This document shows, in pieces, positions 1 through 7,855 of a stretch of DNA of 64,000 bases (its first letter is position 1; each line of letters opens with the position of its first letter). A model generated the notes under the pieces. That model did no database searches and had not been told where the DNA came from. It saw nothing but the letters and a program-made list of their open reading frames with translations. Made by a program: the position numbers and the translations under genes. The DNA is from UBA12481 sp942493265 (GTDB taxonomy: Bacteria; Bacteroidota; Bacteroidia; Bacteroidales; UBA12481): contig OW818688.1 in NCBI GenBank assembly GCA_942493265.1, positions 2,108,001 to 2,172,000 of the forward strand. The letters run 5' to 3'.

Positions 1-187
1 CGGATTGTTCGGCAATTTTTCGGATGTTCCGGGAACCGCCAGAAAGCAATATGAGATTGCAGCAGAGGAGTTCAGGCCGTTATACGACCAAACCCGGGGA
101 TTGTTGCAGGAGTTCAGGGAGATGGATCAGAAACTGGGCGATATGGGGGCCCCGCTTACTCCTGGCCGGCTTCCGGTTTGGAAGTAG
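1..187 (+). CDS. C-terminal end of a probable VPS10/BNR-type surface protein (partial)
   Basis: An open frame enters from the left edge and stops at the TAG at 185-187, so only about the last 60 residues are visible. They form a charged helix (FREMDQKLGDMG) followed by the ending GAPLTPGRLPVWK. From memory, large Bacteroidota BNR/VPS10 (sortilin-like) propeller proteins, often annotated as glycosyl hydrolases, end with a similar helix and a 'GAP-TPGR-P-W' tail. That match is the only basis for the family call. The coding frame is secure because it continues to the window edge without a stop. The catalytic or binding part lies outside the window. A dispersed palindromic repeat begins 16 bp after the stop. 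Confidence 0.6.
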   Translation, partial: GLFGNFSDVPGTARKQYEIAAEEFRPLYDQTRGLLQEFREMDQKLGDMGAPLTPGRLPVWK

Positions 188-202
188 CAGGTGCCTCCGC
201 TA

Positions 203-388
203 CCCTCGGAGAAGTGTCATCCCCGCGAAGGCGGGGACCCCGTGACGCTGCTCTGGGGCTTTTGGAAAATGTCGCGGTAAGGGACGAGGTCCCGGCTTTC
301 GCCGGGATGACACTTCTCCGAGGGCAGCATTGTAGTAGATGACACTTCTCCGAGGGCAGCATTGTAGTAGATGACACTTCTCCAAGGG
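203..388. repeat. Palindromic dispersed element with three 32-nt tandem units
   Basis: This fills most of the 310-base gap before the PKD gene. The 18-nt module CCCTCGGAGAAGTGTCAT (203-220) is followed by a GC-rich hairpin (221-239). The same pair returns inverted at about 288-324, making a large interrupted palindrome. Outside the right arm the module ATGACACTTCTCCGAGGG recurs at 307, 339 and 371, which is exactly every 32 nt, with the 14-nt spacer CAGCATTGTAGTAG between copies. A related full copy lies at 62866-63096, and partial copies lie near 20690, 24070 and 50397. Every reading frame here is short and of repeat type, so I call nothing coding. Confidence 0.85.
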
Positions 389-443
389 CAGCGTAGTACC
401 AGATAAATTGATATCTGCGGATAATATTTATCCAAAAGCTCTG

Positions 444-471
444 TTTGTTTATTCTGTAACACCTATCTTTA
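444..471 (+). promoter_or_regulatory. Candidate promoter of the PKD lipoprotein-mannosidase pair
   Basis: TATCTTTA (464-471) matches the Bacteroidota -7 element TAnnTTTG at all but the last base. TTTG at 444-447 could be the -33 element, although the 16-nt spacer is shorter than the usual 19-21. A weaker TCTG at 440-443 would give the right spacing. The leader to the ATG at 499 would be about 20 nt. Confidence 0.4.
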
Positions 472-498
472 AAGGCTACATCACCAAATCAACACATC

Positions 499-1107
499 AT
501 GAAAAGGACTCTGCTTTTTACGTGCGCGTTTGTCGCCGTGCTATCAATCAATGGTTGCCAGAAGGAACCACCAGTTGCCTCATTTACAATTGATAAAACA
601 TCTTTTAAGATGGAAGAAGCCATTGGTTTCATCAATGCATCAGAAAATGCAAAAGAATATGTCTGGGATTTCGGCGATGGTAAAACATCAACCGATGAAA
701 ATCCTACCCATACCTATACCAGCGCAGGAAGTTTTGTTGTTAAACTCACCGCTACCGGAAGCGGCGGCACCGATTCAATCAGCCAAACCCTCCCGGTTAT
801 GGCAAACCTGTCAGGCATCTGGTTAAAATCCCTGAATTATACCGATTTCAAAATTACCGGAACCATGAACCTTACACAACATGAAAATAATACCCTTACA
901 GGTAGTTGGGTGTATGATCAGGGGATGGGCTTTACCGGAACCATTGTACTGGACCCGACCAGCTTTGTAAAAGGCGATAGTGTGACTATCAAATGGGAAG
1001 GCGGCTCAATATTTAATGGTATTGTTAACAAAAGCGGGAAATCGATGGGCGGTAAATTAGGTACAGGCAGCCAGGTCGTGGGAACCTGGACAGCTGTGAA
1101 ATTGTAA
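499..1107 (+). CDS. PKD-domain lipoprotein
   Basis: This 202-residue protein starts with a Lys/Arg leader and a hydrophobic stretch ending in the lipobox SINGC (Cys20), so it should be lipid-anchored in the outer envelope. Residues about 25-105 are a PKD immunoglobulin-like domain with the hallmark YVWDFGDG and the closing HTYTSAGSFVVKLTATG. The remaining 95 residues are beta-strand rich, with repeated GSW/GTW motifs, and suggest a small lipocalin-like or 'extracellular' barrel domain. The stop is 10 bp before the mannosidase start, so the two genes are probably cotranscribed. The PKD domain may present the enzyme or bind glycan at the surface. That role is inferred from context; the domain itself is clear. 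Confidence 0.85.
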   Translation: MKRTLLFTCAFVAVLSINGCQKEPPVASFTIDKTSFKMEEAIGFINASENAKEYVWDFGDGKTSTDENPTHTYTSAGSFVVKLTATGSGGTDSISQTLPVMANLSGIWLKSLNYTDFKITGTMNLTQHENNTLTGSWVYDQGMGFTGTIVLDPTSFVKGDSVTIKWEGGSIFNGIVNKSGKSMGGKLGTGSQVVGTWTAVKL

Positions 1108-1117
1108 CGATCTGTAC

Positions 1118-4042
1118 ATGAATAGAATCCTCCTTGCGTTTATTCTGTTTTCACTTTCTTTGCCCATGCTGGCGCAGAAACCGGTTCAAACGGCATTCCC
1201 GGCAGCTGTGGAGTGTGTGGTTCAACCGTATTATCGCCTCCGGGCCGATGGGAAACCGGGGCGTGAAATGTCTGTTGATATCCGGGGAGATAAGCTTTTC
1301 GGTGACGCAAAGGTGGAGGTCAGGGTGGGAGGGCTCACTGAAACGACTGATTTACCGGAGGTTGAAGGCGGGCGTGCAGGATTCAGTATCCTCCTGCCGA
1401 CTGAAACCGGTGTGAAAAAGGATGGAAAAGTTAGCCTTACGCTTCGCCAGGGTTCAAAAGCCATCAAAAAAACCATTACCGTTCCGGTTATGCGGCAGTG
1501 GACGGTATACATCTACCCGCATTCACATGTGGATATCGGTTACACCAATACCCAGTCCAATGTGGAGATTCTGCACAAACGGAATATCGATGAGGGAATC
1601 AGGCTGGCGGAGGCCACGAAGGATTATCCCGCCGGGGCCCGGTACCGCTGGAATCCCGAAATCAGCTGGCCGCTGGAACGATACTGGCAGACTGCTTCCA
1701 CTGAGCAAAAAGAACGGGTAATTCAGGCAATTAAGAACGGATGGCTTTGCCTGGATGCGAGTTATCTTAATACCAACACAAGCGCTTGTTCAGATGAGGA
1801 GCTTTTTGAAGTGTTCCGGTTCAGCCGGATGATGCAGGAATTGACCGGAGTGCCTTCGAAAACCCTTCAGCAGATGGATATTCCGGGTATGTCATGGGGC
1901 CTGGTACCCGTGATGGCCCAGCAAGGGGTGCGCTATATCATGTCATGGCCTAATGCCTGCCGCGCAGGCTATACCCATAATCTCGACGAAAAGCCTTTCT
2001 GGTGGGAGGGCCCCGACAGGAAGTCGAAAGTCCTGTTTTTTCAGCCCGGCGGTTATGCCAACAGCGGAAGCATGGGCAAGGGTGGCGAGATCGGCCGTCC
2101 ATGGTTCGGTCAGCGGGATCAGAGCAAGGTTCCTGCCGTGATTAAAACCGGGAGCGCCAATGTGAACTTCCTGAAAGCCCTGCAGGCACGCGAAAAATCC
2201 CTGTACCCCTTTGATTATTACGTGGTTTCATGGTGCCTGTGGGATAATACCCCGATTGATGCCGATCTGCCGGATGCCGTGAAAGCCTGGAATGAGGAGT
2301 ACGCTTACCCTCACCTGGTTATAGCAGGTGCTGATGAAATTATGCAGATGATTGAAACGAAATACGGAGATCAGCTGCCAACCGTGAAAGGAGATTTTAC
2401 AGAATACTGGACGGACGGACTGGGTACGGCTGCCGGCCTCACAGCCATCAACCGGAATGCAAAGGAAAAACTGGTGCAGGCTGAAATTCTCCGGACAATG
2501 CTCCGCCCGGATCAGCCGATGCCGGAAGCTGATTTTAATGAAGCCTGGCGCTATATCGCCCTCGGCACCGAGCACACCTGGTGCGCTGAAAACCCCACTG
2601 AGCCCTATTTCCAGGATGCGATCTGGAAAGTTAAGCAAAGCTATTTCCGCGAGGCTGCCGATCGCACCCAGGTTTTGCTGGATGATGCGCTGGCGCCCGC
2701 AACCGACCGGTCTACCGGAGCCCTGGGTCCAATGGAAGGACCGTCGAAAGGCGGTGTGTCGGTGTTTAATACGAATTCCTGGATGCATGGCGGACTGATC
2801 ACCCTTTCAATTTCCGAGAGCCGGCCCGGCGATCGGGTGACCGATGACCAGGGCAGGGATGTGCCGGCCCAGCGATTATCTACAGGCGAACTTGCCTTTC
2901 TGGCCTCTGATATTCCTGCATTCGGATCCCGCCATTACCGGGTGGTGCCGGGTAAGTGCCCGCTCACGGAAGGATGCACGGTTGAGGGTACAACTATCAG
3001 CAGTAACCGTCTGAAAATAGCCATTGACCCTTTAAGCGGCAACATCACCCAACTCATAAACCCTGCATCCGGACGCAACTTTGCGGATCCGGAAGTGAAC
3101 GGGGGACTCAATGCTTTCAGATGGATGCCCGGCGATTCCGATAATGCCCGACCGGATTCGGCCTGCACGATTTCTGTTGTTGAATCCGGACCCCTCGTAG
3201 CGGAATTCCGTGTTTTATCAAAAGCAGCAGGCTGCCGGTCGGTGAGCCGATCGGTGAGACTGATCAACGGACTGCCTTGGCTGGAGATTACCAATGTGGT
3301 GGATAAACTGCCGCTACCCGACAAAGACGGAATCCACTTCGGATTCGGTTTCGATATACCCGGCGCAACCACCCGCGTGGATATCCCCTGGGGAGTGATC
3401 CGCGTGGAGGACGACCAGTGGCCGGAGGCCAACCGAAACTGGCTCACCATGCAGCGCTGGGCCGATTTGTCGAATGAAACCGAAGGAGTGACCTGGTGTT
3501 CCCTGGATGCCGCACTCATTGAATGCGGCGCCATGACAGCCAACCAGACCGGTACCTGGAGCGGAGAACGAAAGCCCTGGATGAAGAAGTCGGAAACCGG
3601 TTCAATACTCTATTCCTGGGTGATGAACAATCATTGGTTCACCAATTTTCCCCTTACCCAGGACGGTCCGGTTACATTCCGCTACCGGATTCTGCCCCAT
3701 GGAATTTATAAAGCTGCAGAAGCCAGCCGGTTCGGACGGGAGCAGTCGCAGCCACTGATTCCTCTGGCTGCAAACAATAACGCAATATCAAAACCGATCC
3801 TGGCCCTGGATGGTTCTCCGGATGTTTTCGTTTCGGTCCTGAAATCAACCGGTAACGGTAAATCCCTGATCATCCGCCTGCGTTCGGTCTCGGATCAGGA
3901 TGAACCGGTAACCCTCATATGGCCTGCCGGACATCCTACCTCAATCCATGTTTGCGATATTGAGGAGAAGCCCGGCAGGGATACCGGAAACCATATTGTA
4001 GTGCCTGCCAGCGGACTTATCGTGATCAGGGCAGTTTTTTGA
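1118..4042 (+). CDS. GH38-type alpha-mannosidase
   Basis: The 974-residue exported enzyme has a signal peptide (residues 1-19, ending in LPMLAQ). Near residue 135 it carries HSHVDIGY, equivalent to the zinc-binding HxHxD signature of GH38 (His135 and Asp139). QQMDIPGMSWG places the likely nucleophile at Asp254. The long C-terminal half, about residues 560-974, is the beta-sandwich region of the family, and length and order fit GH38. GH38 retaining enzymes remove alpha-mannosyl residues from N-glycans or mannans; the exact linkage cannot be read here. It follows a PKD lipoprotein by 10 bp. Its end overlaps the convergent FISUMP gene by 17 bp. The signature is a variant of the more common HSHxDxGW, so a divergent subfamily is likely. 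Confidence 0.88.
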   Translation: MNRILLAFILFSLSLPMLAQKPVQTAFPAAVECVVQPYYRLRADGKPGREMSVDIRGDKLFGDAKVEVRVGGLTETTDLPEVEGGRAGFSILLPTETGVKKDGKVSLTLRQGSKAIKKTITVPVMRQWTVYIYPHSHVDIGYTNTQSNVEILHKRNIDEGIRLAEATKDYPAGARYRWNPEISWPLERYWQTASTEQKERVIQAIKNGWLCLDASYLNTNTSACSDEELFEVFRFSRMMQELTGVPSKTLQQMDIPGMSWGLVPVMAQQGVRYIMSWPNACRAGYTHNLDEKPFWWEGPDRKSKVLFFQPGGYANSGSMGKGGEIGRPWFGQRDQSKVPAVIKTGSANVNFLKALQAREKSLYPFDYYVVSWCLWDNTPIDADLPDAVKAWNEEYAYPHLVIAGADEIMQMIETKYGDQLPTVKGDFTEYWTDGLGTAAGLTAINRNAKEKLVQAEILRTMLRPDQPMPEADFNEAWRYIALGTEHTWCAENPTEPYFQDAIWKVKQSYFREAADRTQVLLDDALAPATDRSTGALGPMEGPSKGGVSVFNTNSWMHGGLITLSISESRPGDRVTDDQGRDVPAQRLSTGELAFLASDIPAFGSRHYRVVPGKCPLTEGCTVEGTTISSNRLKIAIDPLSGNITQLINPASGRNFADPEVNGGLNAFRWMPGDSDNARPDSACTISVVESGPLVAEFRVLSKAAGCRSVSRSVRLINGLPWLEITNVVDKLPLPDKDGIHFGFGFDIPGATTRVDIPWGVIRVEDDQWPEANRNWLTMQRWADLSNETEGVTWCSLDAALIECGAMTANQTGTWSGERKPWMKKSETGSILYSWVMNNHWFTNFPLTQDGPVTFRYRILPHGIYKAAEASRFGREQSQPLIPLAANNNAISKPILALDGSPDVFVSVLKSTGNGKSLIIRLRSVSDQDEPVTLIWPAGHPTSIHVCDIEEKPGRDTGNHIVVPASGLIVIRAVF

Positions 4043-5390
4043 TGCAGCGGACTGAGAAGCCCAGGCTTTTTAATTCGATGGACCGGTCCACACCGATTTC
4101 TGAAACTCCCACTGAACGGATCCAGGCTTTCCGGGAATTGTATTCCGATGTGGTCCAGAAGGTTCCGGTTGTTCCACGGCCGGAGAAACTGCCATAAAGA
4201 GTATGTCCGGTTTCCTCTGTTTCGGAATTATCGTTGCTGTCAGGAGCTGGCAGCTGCCGGTATCCACCGGGCAGGGCAGTGAACCCGTTTTCATTGACGG
4301 CCCCCTTATTCAACCCTTTCCAGTGCTTTAACCCGGTTTCTTTCAGATGGCCTCCAACAGCCGATGAATTTCGCCACCCGGTTTTTTCTGCGTCAGCACT
4401 GTCAAGCCCTAGGGAAAGCTCCAGAGCAATCCAGTCTGCGTCGGTGGGCAACCGCCAACCCTCCGGACAGGCAGTGCGGGCAGCTTCCCAATTGTACAAT
4501 ACCCCGTAATTGGAATAGTTGGAGGTGGCTTTGGCCCTCGCAACACGGTAGTCTTCGTAGCCGTAAACATAATAGGCAGGAAGTTTTTCATATCCCATTG
4601 AGGAAGGATATACTGACGGCAGCCAGGCCAGGTTCTCAGCCATCCAGGTTTTACCACCGATTTCAAGAGTGGCATAGCTCTTACCTTCCTTGTCAAAACA
4701 ATTATTAAACGGAACGGCAATTTTTTTGGACACCGAAGGAATATCCGTGATAACGGTCATCTGATTATTGCAGCTCTTGCATCGGTACAGGATGATATCC
4801 CCATCAGAATATTGAAGGAAATATTTCCATTGACTGCCCTTGAGCTGCGAATCGGATGGGTTGCCCCTGCCGTCAGGGTAGGAGCCGAGGTAGCGGATAC
4901 TGTTCACGGTTGAAGTCACCTCCGTGCAGATGGCCTTAAAGCCTTCTGTTCCCTGGTTCGTGGTGAGGCTTATCATATAAACCCCGGACGCTGCCAGCGA
5001 AAGGTCAAACTCATTTTCACCGGGTTGAAGAATGACTTCCGCATGGGCAACCAGCTGCCCTGACAGGTTAATAACCTGCGCTGTTGCCGGCTGGGTTTTT
5101 TCAGATTGTACCGTGAATACTGTGATTCCGGGAAAGGGATTTGGAAATACCTTCAGCGAGCCTGATAACTCAGTCGGGCTGTTTTCCACAAGGCTTACCG
5201 GATAAATCTTGTTGAGGATCAGCGTTTCATTACCGGGCAGGGTTATGCTCGCCCCGGTATGCAGGTTGGTAGCGGTAACACAATCAATCGATGCCCCGGT
5301 AATGGAACACGAAAATGTTACCCTGATGTTTTGTCCGAATGATGTCAGCGCAAAAAGCATCATGATGAGGAAAAGGATCAGTCGTTTCAT
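4026..5390 (-). CDS. FISUMP-domain surface protein with an internal T9SS-type tail domain
   Basis: I chose the ATG at 5390, the third in frame, because it begins a typical signal peptide (MKRLILFLIMMLFALTSFGQ); this gives 454 residues. Residues about 90-165 (VFPNPFPG, then a segment ending GVYMISLTTNQGT) look like a Por-secretion/T9SS sorting domain, but it lies in the N-terminal half rather than at the end. Residues about 235-454 are a Fibrobacter succinogenes major paralogous (FISUMP) domain, with GGKTWMAENL, CPEGWRLPTDADW, GTFWTTSEY and the terminal SVRCIKK. FISUMP proteins are secreted or surface proteins of unknown biochemical role. It converges on, and overlaps by 17 bp, the mannosidase gene. 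A second FISUMP protein lies at 34199-35161. Confidence 0.85.
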   Translation of the reverse strand: MKRLILFLIMMLFALTSFGQNIRVTFSCSITGASIDCVTATNLHTGASITLPGNETLILNKIYPVSLVENSPTELSGSLKVFPNPFPGITVFTVQSEKTQPATAQVINLSGQLVAHAEVILQPGENEFDLSLAASGVYMISLTTNQGTEGFKAICTEVTSTVNSIRYLGSYPDGRGNPSDSQLKGSQWKYFLQYSDGDIILYRCKSCNNQMTVITDIPSVSKKIAVPFNNCFDKEGKSYATLEIGGKTWMAENLAWLPSVYPSSMGYEKLPAYYVYGYEDYRVARAKATSNYSNYGVLYNWEAARTACPEGWRLPTDADWIALELSLGLDSADAEKTGWRNSSAVGGHLKETGLKHWKGLNKGAVNENGFTALPGGYRQLPAPDSNDNSETEETGHTLYGSFSGRGTTGTFWTTSEYNSRKAWIRSVGVSEIGVDRSIELKSLGFSVRCIKKLP

Positions 5391-5561
5391 ATGCATGGAG
5401 TTTAAGTGAAGTATGGGGCTATTCACTTATAAAGTTATGGCTGAATGCAGGGAAACGCATAGCAATTTGTGCTCATAAAGTTTCAATTATTAGCCAAAAG
5501 ATTTCATTTTTTGGTCATTCAGCTGAAACCCTTGAAAAACTATCCTGAAACGTAATTGATA

Positions 5562-6608
5562 TCAGGATTCAGTGTGATAATAAATCTTATAATACTTGCG
5601 GCCATCGGCTTCGGTACCCCGTTCAATCAGATCTTTATCACCATGAATATAAATGTGAAAGTTCTTATCGAGCTTTAACACACTCTTAAAGGCGCGGGCT
5701 TGCTTTTTTACCGCCTGCGGAGATATCTCAAAATTTTCAAGTAAGTCCATCTGATTGTCCGACAGCCAGGTATCATTATACGACCGGAAGGAGTTGATGA
5801 TGTCATCCTGCTGGAATACCTCGTTTTCAAATTGGGTTTTATCGAAGTTGCCGTGTTCCTTGAAATACTCCACCGACCGGTTTAACAAATCGATCTTGTC
5901 GGCTTTGCTCACCTCGAAATCTTCTGATAATTTCTTGACTACAAAGTTCTTGGCAATCCCCATGAACTGATTGGTCTGGTAATATTCATCACTTACCGGT
6001 TTGACCTGGAGAAAATCATCTTTCCAGTACACGGCCTCAGCCGATCGGTTGGTATTGTCCACAATCAGGATGCGGTATCCACTATCATGACCGGTATTGA
6101 AAATGATGCACCCCTTATCAATTCCCTTTAATTCAAATCCGAAATCATGATTGATGGAATAATTTGCCGCACTGCCTTTCATTTTGATGAAGGGAACATC
6201 GTTTTCAGATTTAAAAATGCCAATTGCCGTCAGGATTTCATCTCCCAGAATGGCTTCCGAAAACAGGGCAATGTTCAGTTCCCCCTGCTTGATTTTCGGA
6301 TGGGTGGAATACTCATACAACAATCTGGCAATCTGTTGGGAATCTTCGATAAACCGCGTGGAATCTTCAAATATTCGTTCAACAAGCGTGTAAACCTCAT
6401 TCATGTTGATATTTACGGCATGACTGAAGCTGTAGAATTCTTCCGGCTTAAAGGGTGTCAGAAAATATTTCAGTAAATAATCGCCGGTGCTGTGACTGAA
6501 CTCAGTCACCTCCTCCGAAAGGGTAATACCCTCTTCGAGCAGCTTGTTTCCAATATGATGGGTAACTAATTTATCGAGATTGATATTGGTGAAATCAGGT
6601 GTGATCAT
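5562..6608 (-). CDS. Nucleoid-associated protein (NdpA/YejK-like)
   Basis: This 348-residue soluble protein has no signal peptide or membrane segment. The start MITPDFTNINLDKLVTHHIG and the body (AVYWKDDFLQVKPVSDEYYQTNQFMGIAKNFV) match my memory of the 37-kDa nucleoid-associated (NA37) family that includes E. coli YejK. The family binds DNA and is found on nucleoids and phage or plasmid genomes; its exact role is poorly defined. Length agrees with the family (about 335-350). It lies 49 bp downstream of the L-serine ammonia-lyase gene, on the same strand, so it may be read through from that operon. The function is inferred from family only. Confidence 0.82.
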   Translation of the reverse strand: MITPDFTNINLDKLVTHHIGNKLLEEGITLSEEVTEFSHSTGDYLLKYFLTPFKPEEFYSFSHAVNINMNEVYTLVERIFEDSTRFIEDSQQIARLLYEYSTHPKIKQGELNIALFSEAILGDEILTAIGIFKSENDVPFIKMKGSAANYSINHDFGFELKGIDKGCIIFNTGHDSGYRILIVDNTNRSAEAVYWKDDFLQVKPVSDEYYQTNQFMGIAKNFVVKKLSEDFEVSKADKIDLLNRSVEYFKEHGNFDKTQFENEVFQQDDIINSFRSYNDTWLSDNQMDLLENFEISPQAVKKQARAFKSVLKLDKNFHIYIHGDKDLIERGTEADGRKYYKIYYHTES

Positions 6609-6656
6609 AGTGGGTAAACATGCTAATATGCTGATTAATATCCGGATAGAATTATA

Positions 6657-7850
6657 CTACATACCAAATTTTGCCATCCCGCCTTCAGAGGTCTCCCGGT
6701 AGATAGAGGGAATGTCGTGACCGGTTTGGTTCATGGTTTTCACGATTTTATCGAAAGTGATGAGATGCCTGCCGTCCGATAACAGGGCAAATGTTGCGGT
6801 ATTGAGTGCCCGTTCGGCGGCGAATGCATTGCGTTCGATGCATGGGATCTGAACCAGACCGCATACCGGATCACAGGTGAGTCCCAGATGATGCTCAATC
6901 CCCATTTCCGCCGCATATTCGATCTGGTTGGGGGTGCCTCCCAACAGCTGGGCAGCTGCGGCTGAAGCCATCGCGCAGGCGGTGCCGATCTCTCCCTGAC
7001 ACCCTACCTGGGCCCCTGAGATCGAGGCATTGGTTTTAACGATATTCCCGATCAACCCGGCAGTTGCCATCGCCCGGAGAATTTTTTTCTCGGAGAAATG
7101 ATAGCTCTCCTTCAACCGATACAGCACCGCAGGCAATACCCCCGAGGAACCGCAGGTTGGGGCTGTGGCAATCACCCCGCCCGAGGCATTTTCCTCGGTA
7201 ACGGCCAGTGCATAGGCGAAAATCAACGTCTTGCTGTGCAGCGATCCTGTATAGTTTTTTGCCTTAACATGATAGGCCGCTGCCTTGCGCCGTACATTCA
7301 ATCCGCCCGGCAATATCCCGTCTTCTTCGATGCCCCGGCGTATCGATTCAGACATTATTTTCCACACCTCCGCCAGGTATTCATAAATTTCCTGACCCTC
7401 AGTCTGTTCTACATATTCCCAGAATAACCGTCCGGTTTCATCCGAACACCGTAGGATATCATCCATGGTGGTCATTCCATAGATGCTTTCTTCCTGTTCA
7501 CCGGCAATAAAATCAGTGATCTTTCCTCCACCAATGCTGAATACCGTCCATTCCGAAACCATTTTTTCCTCCTGGTCAAGCCCTTCAAACAACATCCCGT
7601 TCGGATGCTGCGGGAGAAAGATTTCGGGCTTCCAGATCAGTTCAACCTTATCGGACCCCATAACCGAATAAATTGCCTTGTCGGTGAGATGCCCCCGCCC
7701 GGTGGCCGCCAGACTTCCATACAGCGTAACCCGGTAGCGGGCCGCATCAGCATTTTTGCCTGCAAACTGTGCTGCCGCTTTTTTCGGACCCATGGTATGA
7801 CTGCTCGAGGGGCCCTGACCGATCCGGTAAATATCTCGTATGGATTCCAT
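6657..7850 (-). CDS. sdaA: L-serine ammonia-lyase, iron-sulfur type
   Basis: This 397-residue cytosolic enzyme deaminates L-serine to pyruvate and ammonia. The N-terminal signature IGQGPSSSHTMGPKKAA marks the beta domain. The alpha domain carries TAPTCGSSGVLPAVLY and CDPVCGLVQIPCIERNA, which supply the cysteines expected to ligate the catalytic [4Fe-4S] cluster. It is about 60 residues shorter than the E. coli single-chain enzyme, as is usual in Bacteroidota. Its ATG at 7848-7850 lies 5 bp beyond the stop of the alkaline phosphatase gene, so the two are surely cotranscribed. That pairing could reflect use of phosphoserine or serine from digested protein, which is inference. Confidence 0.93.
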   Translation of the reverse strand: MESIRDIYRIGQGPSSSHTMGPKKAAAQFAGKNADAARYRVTLYGSLAATGRGHLTDKAIYSVMGSDKVELIWKPEIFLPQHPNGMLFEGLDQEEKMVSEWTVFSIGGGKITDFIAGEQEESIYGMTTMDDILRCSDETGRLFWEYVEQTEGQEIYEYLAEVWKIMSESIRRGIEEDGILPGGLNVRRKAAAYHVKAKNYTGSLHSKTLIFAYALAVTEENASGGVIATAPTCGSSGVLPAVLYRLKESYHFSEKKILRAMATAGLIGNIVKTNASISGAQVGCQGEIGTACAMASAAAAQLLGGTPNQIEYAAEMGIEHHLGLTCDPVCGLVQIPCIERNAFAAERALNTATFALLSDGRHLITFDKIVKTMNQTGHDIPSIYRETSEGGMAKFGM

Positions 7851-7855
7851 TGATT

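Noticed and set aside
307..388. Regularly spaced 18-nt repeats as a CRISPR array
   Set aside because: The spacers are only 14 nt and similar to one another, the repeats are 18 nt, and no cas gene is present. The same module occurs elsewhere in inverted pairs.
156..462. Several open frames across the repeat element near the left end
   Set aside because: They repeat with the 32-nt units, run in several frames at once and start inside repeats. They have no signal or family likeness.
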